Positions 16,665 through 24,025 of a DNA stretch of 64,000 nt are shown one piece after another. Source of the DNA: Nocardioides daeguensis. Lineage in GTDB: Bacteria > Actinomycetota > Actinomycetes > Propionibacteriales > Nocardioidaceae. The notes beneath the pieces are model-generated. The model did not search any database and was not told the DNA's origin. It saw only the letters and a program-made list of their open reading frames with translations. A program made the translations under genes and the position numbers. Location: contig NZ_JAHTKU010000001.1 in the NCBI RefSeq assembly GCF_019192965.1, positions 124,001 to 188,000 of the forward strand. The letters run 5' to 3'. Position 1 is the first letter of the stretch. Each line of letters starts with the position of its first letter.

Positions 16665-18710
16665 ATGGCCTACTTCGTCACCGGCGCCACGGGGTTCATC
16701 GGACGCTTCCTCCTCGATGAGCTGATCGACCACCGCGAAGGTCCGATCCACGTCCTGTGCCGTGCCTCGTCGCTCGGCCGGATGGAGGCGCTGGTCCGGC
16801 AGTGGGGCTCCGAGCGGGTGCAGCCCGTCGTCGGCGACCTGGGCCAGCCCGGTCTCGGGGTGGACGAGACGTGGGTCAGCGAGCACCGCGGCACGATCGA
16901 CCACTTCTTCCACCTCGCCGCGATCTACGACATCACCGCGGACGACGCGACCAACGACGCGATGAACATCGAGGGCACCCGCCACGCGCTCGCCCTCGCC
17001 GAGGCGCTGGAGGCCGGCTGCTTCCACCAGGTGTCCTCGGTCGCCACGGCCGGCGACTACCACGGCCGGTTCGACGAGACCATGTTCGAGGAGGGCCAGC
17101 CGCTGCCCTCGCCGTACCACCGCACGAAGTACGAGTCGGAGAAGCTGGTGCGCGACGAGGCCCGGGTGCCGTGGCGCGTCTACCGCCCGGCGATCGTGGT
17201 GGGCCACTCCGAGACCGGCGCGATGGACAAGATCGACGGCCCCTACTACCTGTTCCCGCTGCTCAAGCGGCTGCGCGACAACCTCCCCGCCTGGTTGCCG
17301 CTGGTCGGCGTCGACCTCGGCGACACCAACCTGGTTCCGGTCGACTACGTCGCCAAGGCGATGGACCACCTCGCCCACCTGCCGGGCCGCGACGGCGAGG
17401 CGTTCCACCTGGTCAACCCCGAGCCCCAGCCGGTGGTCGACATGATCAACGCCTTCTGCGCCGCCGCCGGCGCACCCCGGTTCGCCACCCCGGTCGGGCG
17501 CGGCATCACCACGGCCGGCCCGTTGGGCCTGGTCCCGGCCCGGCTGCGGCCCCTGAGCCTGATGACCGCGGTCGTGCGCACCGGCCCGGCACAGCTGCTG
17601 CTCGACCAGACGCTGGGCCGGCTCGGGCTGCCCGCCGAGGCGCTCGCGCACACCTCGTTCCCGTCGGTCTTCGACGCGCGGATCACCGAGAAGGCGCTGG
17701 CCGGGTCCGGCCTCAGCGTGCCGCCGCTCGAGTCCTACGCCCGCAACCTGTGGGGCTACTGGGAGGAGAACCTCGACGACGCCACCGGCCGCGACCCGAA
17801 GGCCGTCGCCGCGCTGAAGGACAAGTACGTCGTCATCACCGGCGCCTCCTCCGGGATCGGCCAGGTCGTGGCGCTCAAGGTCGCCCAGGCCGGCGGCGTC
17901 CCGGTGCTCGTCGCGCGCGGCAAGGAGAAGCTGGAGGCCACCAAGGCGACCATCGAGCAGCGCGGCGGGCGCGCCGAGGTGTTCCCCTGCGACCTGTCCG
18001 ACCTCGAGGCCATCGACCGGCTGTGCGAGCAGCTCACCGCCGAGCTGCCGAGCGTCGACTACGTCGTCAACAACGCCGGCCGCTCGATCCGGCGCTCGCT
18101 CAAGCTCTCGCAGGACCGCTTCCACGACTTCGAGCGCACCATGCAGCTCAACTACTTCGGCGCGATCCGGCTCGTGATGGGGCTGATGCCCCAGCTGCAC
18201 GACCAGCGCTCCGGGCACATCGTCAACATCTCCTCGATCGGCGTGCAGACCAACCCGCCGCGCTTCTCGGCGTACGTCGCCTCCAAGGCCGCGCTCGACG
18301 CCTGGAGCAACGTCGTGTCCTCGGAGGTCGTCGGGCACGGGATCACCTTCACCAACGTGCACATGCCGCTGGTGCGCACGCCGATGATCGCGCCGACCAA
18401 GATCTACGACAAGTTCCCCACGATCTCCCCCGCCCAGGCCGCGGACGTGGTGCTCAAGGCGCTGGTCGACAAGCCCCACGAGATCAACACCGCGCTCGGC
18501 ACCGCCGGCGAGCTGGCCCACACGATCGCGCCGCGGACCGCCTTCCGGGTGCTCAACCTGGCCTACCAGGTGTTCCCGGACTCCGCCGCGGCCAAGGGCC
18601 ACCAGCCCGCCTCACAGGCGGCTGCCGCCGCCGAGGAGGCGCCCGCCACCGACCACCGCGAGACCGAGCAGATGCTGATGGCCCAGCTCTTCAGGGGCGT
18701 GCACTGGTAG
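16665..18710 (+). CDS. Two-domain SDR, probable fatty acyl-CoA reductase
   Basis: A protein of 681 residues. Residues 1-350 are an extended SDR with TGATGFIGRFLLDEL, HLAAIYD and the catalytic YHRTKYESEK. Residues 380-640 are a classical SDR with GASSGIG at about 392, NNAG and YVASK at about 536. This tandem order and length match the bifunctional fatty acyl-CoA reductases of Marinobacter and mycobacterial AcrA1 proteins, which reduce acyl-CoA to aldehyde and then alcohol with NADPH for wax ester or lipid synthesis. Both active sites look intact. The substrate is inferred. The last 20 nt overlap the convergent sulfurtransferase gene. Confidence 0.82.
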   Translation: MAYFVTGATGFIGRFLLDELIDHREGPIHVLCRASSLGRMEALVRQWGSERVQPVVGDLGQPGLGVDETWVSEHRGTIDHFFHLAAIYDITADDATNDAMNIEGTRHALALAEALEAGCFHQVSSVATAGDYHGRFDETMFEEGQPLPSPYHRTKYESEKLVRDEARVPWRVYRPAIVVGHSETGAMDKIDGPYYLFPLLKRLRDNLPAWLPLVGVDLGDTNLVPVDYVAKAMDHLAHLPGRDGEAFHLVNPEPQPVVDMINAFCAAAGAPRFATPVGRGITTAGPLGLVPARLRPLSLMTAVVRTGPAQLLLDQTLGRLGLPAEALAHTSFPSVFDARITEKALAGSGLSVPPLESYARNLWGYWEENLDDATGRDPKAVAALKDKYVVITGASSGIGQVVALKVAQAGGVPVLVARGKEKLEATKATIEQRGGRAEVFPCDLSDLEAIDRLCEQLTAELPSVDYVVNNAGRSIRRSLKLSQDRFHDFERTMQLNYFGAIRLVMGLMPQLHDQRSGHIVNISSIGVQTNPPRFSAYVASKAALDAWSNVVSSEVVGHGITFTNVHMPLVRTPMIAPTKIYDKFPTISPAQAADVVLKALVDKPHEINTALGTAGELAHTIAPRTAFRVLNLAYQVFPDSAAAKGHQPASQAAAAAEEAPATDHRETEQMLMAQLFRGVHW

Positions 18711-19515
18711 CGACCGGACGCGAGGGGTCGGCCACCCACTCGCTCCAGCTGCCCGGGTAGAGAGCGGCGCTCACCCCGGCGAGCTCCAGCGCGAGCACGT
18801 CGTGGGCCGCGGTCACGCCGGACCCGCAGTAGACGGCGACGTCGGTGCCCGCGACCGCGCCGACCTCGGCGTACGTGGCGGCCAGGCTCTCCGGGTCGCG
18901 GAACCGGCCGCTCTCGTCGAGGTTGCGGCTGGTCGGCACGTTGACCGCACCGGGCACGTGGCCGGCCACCGGGTCGATCGGCTCGGCCTCGCCGCGGTAC
19001 CGCTCCGCCGCCCGCGCGTCCACGACGACGCCGGCGTCCTGCAGGGTCCTCACGTCGACGACCGGCAGCGCGCCCGGGACCGCGGTGAAGTCGCCCGGCT
19101 CGTCCCTGGCAGCGCCCACCCCCGTCTCGGCAGCCCCGCCCGCCTCGCGCCACGCGGTCCAGCCGCCGTCGAGCACCCGGACGTCGGTGTGACCGTGGTA
19201 GCGCAGCAGCCACCAGCACCGAGCCGCCGCGTGCCCCGACCAGTCGTCGTAGACCACGACCGGCCGGTCGGCGCGCACCCCGGCCCGGCGCATCGCGGCC
19301 TCGAACACCGCGACCTCCGGCAGCGGATGGCGACCGCGCTCCCCCGGCTCGCCGGCGAGCTCGGCGTCCAGGTCGACGTACGCCGCCCCGGGAATGTGCC
19401 CCACGGCGTACTCCTCCGGCCCGGCGGGCGCGCCCGTGCGGTAGCGGACGTCGAGCAGGCTCATCTCTCCCAGGCGGGTGCGGAGCTCGTCGACGCTGAT
19501 CAGACCGGACCTCAT
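18691..19515 (-). CDS. sseA: Sulfurtransferase, 3-mercaptopyruvate/thiosulfate type
   Basis: A protein of 274 residues with two rhodanese domains. The N-terminal domain (1-135) is inactive and structural, with LLDVRYR, GHIPGA and VVYDDWSG. The C-terminal domain (155-265) has VVDARAAERYRGE, GHVPGAVN and the active loop CGSGVTA, the form typical of mercaptopyruvate sulfurtransferases rather than CRKGVTA of thiosulfate enzymes. It forms a Cys persulfide and passes sulfur to cyanide, thiols or sulfur-carrier proteins. TAGGCT lies 6 nt upstream of ATG. Confidence 0.9.
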   Translation of the reverse strand: MRSGLISVDELRTRLGEMSLLDVRYRTGAPAGPEEYAVGHIPGAAYVDLDAELAGEPGERGRHPLPEVAVFEAAMRRAGVRADRPVVVYDDWSGHAAARCWWLLRYHGHTDVRVLDGGWTAWREAGGAAETGVGAARDEPGDFTAVPGALPVVDVRTLQDAGVVVDARAAERYRGEAEPIDPVAGHVPGAVNVPTSRNLDESGRFRDPESLAATYAEVGAVAGTDVAVYCGSGVTAAHDVLALELAGVSAALYPGSWSEWVADPSRPVATSARP

Positions 19516-19521
19516 GGTGCG

Positions 19522-19527
19522 AGCCTA
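19522..19527 (-). promoter_or_regulatory. -10 box TAGGCT of sseA (leaderless layout)
   Basis: TAGGCT is followed by 6 nt and ATG at 19515 on the minus strand. Confidence 0.55.
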
Positions 19528-19593
19528 GGAGGCACCCGCTCGGGCCTGTGGAGGACGCTCCCGCGCCGCTCCCGGATCGGGCAGGCTCCCCGC

Positions 19594-20022
19594 ATGATCC
19601 AGGAGCCGGTCCCGACGCTGCTCGAGCGCGTCCTGCTGCGCGCCGTGCGCGAGCACGCCGCGGCCGAGGGTCGCTGCCAGCTGCCGCCCGCGCTGCACGT
19701 CGGCATCCCCGGCGCCGACATCCGCTCGTTCGAGATCGTCGCCGGCGAGTCGCTCGACCTCGCGCTGCGCACCGAGGTGCTCGAGGCGATGTGCCGCGAC
19801 CACCTTGCGCGCGACGTCGTCCCGCTCGTCTGGCTGACCCGCACGCCCGAGGGACACGACGCCGAGGACCTCGCCTGGGCGGCGGCCGTCGGGTGCGCCG
19901 GCCCGGAGCTCGGCGTTCGGCTCGACCTGGTCGTGGTCACCCGCCGGTCGTGGCGCGACCCGCGCTCAGGCGTGGGCCGGCGGTGGACCCGGCTGAGGCG
20001 TCCCGAGAACACGGCCTCCTAG
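19594..20022 (+). CDS. Hypothetical protein, 142 residues
   Basis: I do not recognise a family. It starts MIQEPVPTLLERVLLRAVREHAAAEG and continues with a soluble alpha/beta pattern, including EMAC-like helix residues VLEAMCRDHLARDVVPLVWLTR and the strand VRLDLVVVTRRSW; it has no membrane helix or signal peptide. The C-terminus is basic (RRWTRLRRPEN). A CAGGCT hexamer 6 nt upstream of ATG is a weak -10. Its stop overlaps the convergent GCS2 gene stop by 4 nt. Confidence 0.65.
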   Translation: MIQEPVPTLLERVLLRAVREHAAAEGRCQLPPALHVGIPGADIRSFEIVAGESLDLALRTEVLEAMCRDHLARDVVPLVWLTRTPEGHDAEDLAWAAAVGCAGPELGVRLDLVVVTRRSWRDPRSGVGRRWTRLRRPENTAS

Positions 20023-21491
20023 GCTCCCAGCCCCCAGGTGTGCACCGGCTCGTTGTCGTGCATCCGGTGGCGGTACTCGGCCAGCACGGCCCGCAGGGCG
20101 TCGTACCGGTCGGCGTCGGCGCGCTGCTGCACCCGCCGGGTGAACCAGTCCGCGGCGTTGGTGCCGGCCAGGCAGCGCTGCTCGATGACGTCGAGGTAGC
20201 GGTGCGCCTCGTCCGCGGGCACCCCCCACGCGGCCAGGCCCTCGTGGGCGAGGGGCAGCAGCCGGCGCACCACCAGCTCGGTGGCCCGCACCCGGCCGAG
20301 GTGGGGCCAGTAGACCTCGGCCTCGATCCCGTGACGAGCGGCGGTCCGGAAGTTCTCCTCCGCCGCGCTGAACGACATCTGCGACCACAGCGGCCGGTCG
20401 TTGTCGGCCAGCGCCCGGACCAGGCCGAAGTAGAACGCCGCGTTGGCCACCGTGTCGACCACGGTCGGGCCGGCCGCGAGGAGCCGGTTCTCGACCCGCA
20501 GGTGGGGCAGGCCCGTCGCGATGTCGTACACCGGCCGGTTCCAGCGGTAGATCGTGCCGTTGTGGAGCCGCAGCTCGGACAGGTTCGGCGTCCCACCCGC
20601 CTCCAGCACGGTGAGCGGGTCCTCCTCGTGGACCACCGGCAGCAACGGCGGGAAGTAGCGGACGTTCTCCTCGAACAGGTCGAACACCGAGGTGATCCAG
20701 CGCTCACCGAACCACACGCGGGGCCGCACGCCCTGCGCCTTCAGCTCCTCGCCGCGGGTGTCGGTGGCCTGCTCGAACAGCGGGATCCGGGTCTCCGACC
20801 ACAGCTGCTTGCCGAGCAGGTACGGCGAGTTCGCGCCGACCGCCAGCTGGATGCCGGCGATCGCCTGCGACGCGTTCCAGTACGACGCGAACTGGTCCGG
20901 GCTGACCTGCACGTGGAACTGCGTGCTGGTGCACGCCGCCTCCGGCATGATCGTGTCGACGGTGGCGTGGAGCCGCTCGGCGCCCCGGATGTCGATCAGG
21001 ATGTCCTCGCCGCGGGCGCGCAGGATCTGCTCGCTGAGCAGGCGGTAGCGCGGGTTGGCGCTGATCACCTCGGCCCGCAGGTGCTCGGGCGCGAGCGTCG
21101 GGAGGATCCCGATCATCACCAGGTGGGCACCGACCGCGGAGGCGCGCTGCTCGGCGTTGTTGAGGCTGGCCCGCAGCTGCTTCTCGTAGCCCTCCAGCCC
21201 GCCGCCCCGTAGCGGCCCGGGCGCCAGGTTGAGCTCGATGTTGAACTGGCCGAGCTCGGTCTGGAAGTCGGGGTCCTCGATCGCCGCCAGTACCTCGGCG
21301 TTGCGCAGCGCCGGGTCCCCGGCCGCGTCGACCAGGTTGAGCTCGACCTCGATGCCGGTCCACGGGTCGTCGGTCTCGAAGGCCGACTCGCGCAGCATCC
21401 GTTCGAAGACGTCGAGGCAGCGCCGGACCTTCTCCCGGTACCGGGTCCGGTCGGCGGGGGTGAACTCCTGGGCCGCGACGTCGTCTCCCAT
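20019..21491 (-). CDS. Glutamate-cysteine ligase family (GCS2) protein
   Basis: A protein of 490 residues related to GCS2 carboxylate-amine ligases. Seen: GIEVELNLVDAAGDP (acidic metal/substrate segment), FNIELNLAPGPL, STQFHVQVSPDQF, GANSPYLLGKQLWSETRIPLF and ELRLHNGTIYRWNRPVYD with LRVENRLL. These are the ATP-grasp-like glutamine synthetase-fold residues of the family. Actinobacteria of this type make mycothiol, so the product may be another gamma-glutamyl amide rather than glutathione; that is inference. ATG 21491 is 6 nt after TAGCCT, whose TAG is the stop codon of the upstream DUF4192 gene. Confidence 0.8.
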   Translation of the reverse strand: MGDDVAAQEFTPADRTRYREKVRRCLDVFERMLRESAFETDDPWTGIEVELNLVDAAGDPALRNAEVLAAIEDPDFQTELGQFNIELNLAPGPLRGGGLEGYEKQLRASLNNAEQRASAVGAHLVMIGILPTLAPEHLRAEVISANPRYRLLSEQILRARGEDILIDIRGAERLHATVDTIMPEAACTSTQFHVQVSPDQFASYWNASQAIAGIQLAVGANSPYLLGKQLWSETRIPLFEQATDTRGEELKAQGVRPRVWFGERWITSVFDLFEENVRYFPPLLPVVHEEDPLTVLEAGGTPNLSELRLHNGTIYRWNRPVYDIATGLPHLRVENRLLAAGPTVVDTVANAAFYFGLVRALADNDRPLWSQMSFSAAEENFRTAARHGIEAEVYWPHLGRVRATELVVRRLLPLAHEGLAAWGVPADEAHRYLDVIEQRCLAGTNAADWFTRRVQQRADADRYDALRAVLAEYRHRMHDNEPVHTWGLGA

Positions 21492-21497
21492 GCATCG

Positions 21498-21503
21498 AGG
21501 CTA
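21498..21503 (-). promoter_or_regulatory. -10 box TAGCCT of GCS2 gene, overlapping the DUF4192 stop codon
   Basis: TAGCCT is followed by 6 nt and ATG at 21491; its first three bases are the DUF4192 stop TAG (21503-21501). Confidence 0.5.
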
Positions 21504-22523
21504 AGAGATCACCGGCGCCTCCGGGAGCCCCTCGTCCCACGCGAATCCGCCTTGCCAGCTCTGCGGCGGCACGGCGGCCTGTAGGATCGAGCCGAGCTGC
21601 GCGGCCATCCGGTAGCCCGGCTCGGCGCGGGTGCAGCGGTCGACGGCGACCCAGGCCAGCGCACCGTCCCCGGCCTGCCAGGCGGCCCAGCCGAGCAGGG
21701 CGGCCGGAGCGGCGACCAGGGCGTCCGGGGCCCGGCGGACGGCGTCGGTCCACAGCCGGACGTGGGCCGCTGCGGTGCGGTGCACGATCGCCGACCACGC
21801 GGCGTCGCGGACGCGGCCGGCCTGCATCACCCAGAGCAGGCGAGCCAGGTCGGCGTCGCCGGGCAGCGCGTCGACCGCCGTCAGGTCGCGGACCACCCGG
21901 TGCACCCAGTCGCCCGCCGCGCGGATCGCCCGGCCGTCCACCGGCACGCCCGCGTCGGCGAACCGGCCGGCCACGAGGGCGGCGCCGACCGCGCCGACGG
22001 CCGCCGGGTCCGGGTCGAGGGAGGCCACCAGGTCGGCACGCGATCGGTGCGCCAGCCGTCCGGAGACCAGCGCCTCGACGACGAACGGGTGGGCGCTGAC
22101 GTCGTAGCGCCATCGTCGGCGCCGGCCGGACGGATCGGGGTGGTCGAGCTCGCGGTAGTGGGTCCGGTCGGCGTGCAGCGCCCTGACGACCACCAGCCCG
22201 CGGCGCCGGCACGCGCGGCGCAGGGACCGGTGCACCTCGTCGGCCGCAGCCGGGTCGTCGGCGTAGTAGAGCAGCGCGACATGGCTGACGCCGTAGTGCA
22301 CGGCGGGCTCCAGGAGGGCCTCGGCGACCTCGCGGCACCCGAAGGACGACGGGGCGCCAGGCGAGGGGAGGTCCATGCGGGCGTGGAAGGGGTGCCGCGC
22401 GCCGGAGGTCATCAGCACGACCGACTCCTCCGGCCAGAAGCCGAGCAGGACCGGGGCGGCGGCGAGCAGGTCGTCGGGGCCGCGGACGGTGAGGGAGAGC
22501 GTGGGACGAGGTGTGGTGGTCAT
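21501..22523 (-). CDS. DUF4192 protein
   Basis: A protein of 340 residues, family DUF4192, common in actinobacteria and of unknown function. The N-terminal signature is LTVRGPDDLLAAAPVLLGFWPEESVVLM; residues 60-190 form an alpha/beta region (VSHVALLYYADDP, RGLVVVRALHAD) and the C-terminal half is helical and Ala/Trp rich (AWSAIVHRTAAAHVRLW). ATG 22523 is chosen as it begins the family domain MTTTPRPTLSLTVRG. It diverges from dinB and lies 9 nt upstream of the GCS2 gene. Confidence 0.8.
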   Translation of the reverse strand: MTTTPRPTLSLTVRGPDDLLAAAPVLLGFWPEESVVLMTSGARHPFHARMDLPSPGAPSSFGCREVAEALLEPAVHYGVSHVALLYYADDPAAADEVHRSLRRACRRRGLVVVRALHADRTHYRELDHPDPSGRRRRWRYDVSAHPFVVEALVSGRLAHRSRADLVASLDPDPAAVGAVGAALVAGRFADAGVPVDGRAIRAAGDWVHRVVRDLTAVDALPGDADLARLLWVMQAGRVRDAAWSAIVHRTAAAHVRLWTDAVRRAPDALVAAPAALLGWAAWQAGDGALAWVAVDRCTRAEPGYRMAAQLGSILQAAVPPQSWQGGFAWDEGLPEAPVIS

Positions 22524-22643
22524 GACGACGACGGTCGCCGGGAGCTGCGACACGAGCCCCGAGGGCCGCGCAGGGCTGGGGAGAACGACCCGCGCGGGCC
22601 TGCCTGTGGAGAGCCGAGGGATCGGGCTGTCGCCCCTGAGCAC

Positions 22644-22649
22644 TAACGT
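22644..22649 (+). promoter_or_regulatory. -10 box TAACGT of dinB (leaderless layout)
   Basis: TAACGT is followed by 7 nt and GTG at 22657. An in-frame GTG at 22648 falls inside the box, so 22657 is preferred. Confidence 0.5.
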
Positions 22650-22656
22650 GACCGCC

Positions 22657-24015
22657 GTGCGCGCCCACGCCTCGGTCCTCCACCTGGACCTCGACGCGTT
22701 CTTCGCCGCCGTGGAGCAGCGCGACAAGCCCTCCCTGCGCGGGAAGCCGGTCGTGGTGGGCGGAACCGGCGGGCGCGGTGTCGTGTCGACGGCGTCCTAC
22801 GAGGCCCGCGCGTACGGCGTCCGCTCGGCCATGTCCACCCGCGAGGCGCGCGCCCGGTGCCCGCATGCGGCCTACCTCTCCGGCCGGTTCGAGGCCTACC
22901 GCTCGGCCAGCGCCGCGGTGATGGCGGTGCTGCGCGACTGCTCGCCGCTCGTGGAGCCGCTGTCCCTCGACGAGGCCTTCGTCGACCTGGCCGAGGCCGG
23001 GCTGCCCGACCTCGAGGTGCCGACGGTGACCGCCCTGGCCGAGGAGCTGCGGGCGCGGGTGCACGAGGTGACCGGCGGGCTCACCGCCTCGGTGGGCGTC
23101 GCGTCGTCGAAGTTCCTCGCCAAGATCGCCAGCGACCTGCGCAAGCCGGACGGGCTGGTGGTCGTCGAGCCCGGCACCGAGCTGGCCCTGCTCCGGCCCC
23201 TGCACGTCTCGGTGATCCCCGGCGTCGGGCCGGCGACCGTCGAACGCCTGCGCCGAGCGGGAGTGCACACCGTCGCCGAGCTGGAGCGGATCAGCCAGGA
23301 GGAGCTGGTCCGCCTGGTCGGCAAGGCGCAGGGGCACAGCCTGTTCCACCTCGCGCGAGCCGAGGACGACCGGCCGGTGGTCCCCGACCGCGAGACCAAG
23401 TCGGTCAGCGTCGAGGGCACCTACGAGACCGACCTGACCGACCGCCAGCAGATGAGCGCCATCGTCACCCGGCAGGCCGGTGAGGTCGCCCGGCGACTGA
23501 AGGGGAACGGCCTGTCCGGGCGCACCGTGTCGATCAAGGTCCGGCTCTACGACTTCACCACGCTGAGCCGGTCCTCGACGCTGCCCGCCCCCACCGACGA
23601 CCCGGCCACGATCGCCCGGCTGGCCCGGACCCTGCTCGAGGACCTCGACACCTCGGGCGGCGTCCGCCTGCTCGGCGTCGGCGTCTCGGGCCTCGCCGAC
23701 TGGATCCAGGAGGACCTGTTCGCCGCGGCCGGCGACGAACCGGCCGAGGAGGCCGCCCAGGAGACCCCGGTCGACCAGCGGGCGGAGCCGGACCAGGCCG
23801 GCGCGCGCTGGCGCAGCGCCACCTGGGCGCCCGGCATGGACGTGGTGCACGCCGAGCACGGCCGCGGCTGGGTCTGGGGCTCGGGCCGGGGCGTGGTGAC
23901 GGTGCGCTTCGAGACCGCCGACACACCGCCCGGCCCGGTCCGCTCCTTCCGCGCCGACGACCCCGATCTGGAGCGCTGGCGCCCGCCCGAGGAGGAGCAA
24001 CCGGAGGCGCAGTAG
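22657..24015 (+). CDS. dinB: DNA polymerase IV (Y family) with C-terminal tail
   Basis: A protein of 452 residues for translesion synthesis. Catalytic carboxylates lie in LDLDAFF (Asp11) and SLDEAF (Asp105, Glu106). The YxAR step is SYEARAYGV; helix-hairpin-helix IPGVGPATVERL follows, and the little finger covers about 240-350. Residues 375-452 are an extension: an acidic linker and a small beta module (MDVVHAEHGRGWVWGSGRGVV) like the Tudor-type tail of UvrD/PcrA; it may dock on other proteins or nucleic acid. No clamp-binding peptide is obvious at the extreme end. It is divergent from DUF4192. Confidence 0.92.
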   Translation: MRAHASVLHLDLDAFFAAVEQRDKPSLRGKPVVVGGTGGRGVVSTASYEARAYGVRSAMSTREARARCPHAAYLSGRFEAYRSASAAVMAVLRDCSPLVEPLSLDEAFVDLAEAGLPDLEVPTVTALAEELRARVHEVTGGLTASVGVASSKFLAKIASDLRKPDGLVVVEPGTELALLRPLHVSVIPGVGPATVERLRRAGVHTVAELERISQEELVRLVGKAQGHSLFHLARAEDDRPVVPDRETKSVSVEGTYETDLTDRQQMSAIVTRQAGEVARRLKGNGLSGRTVSIKVRLYDFTTLSRSSTLPAPTDDPATIARLARTLLEDLDTSGGVRLLGVGVSGLADWIQEDLFAAAGDEPAEEAAQETPVDQRAEPDQAGARWRSATWAPGMDVVHAEHGRGWVWGSGRGVVTVRFETADTPPGPVRSFRADDPDLERWRPPEEEQPEAQ

Positions 24016-24018
24016 CGT
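24013..24018 (+). promoter_or_regulatory. -10 box TAGCGT of ptrB, overlapping the dinB stop codon
   Basis: TAGCGT is followed by 7 nt and ATG at 24026; TAG 24013-24015 is the dinB stop. Confidence 0.5.
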
Positions 24019-24025
24019 TCCGGGC

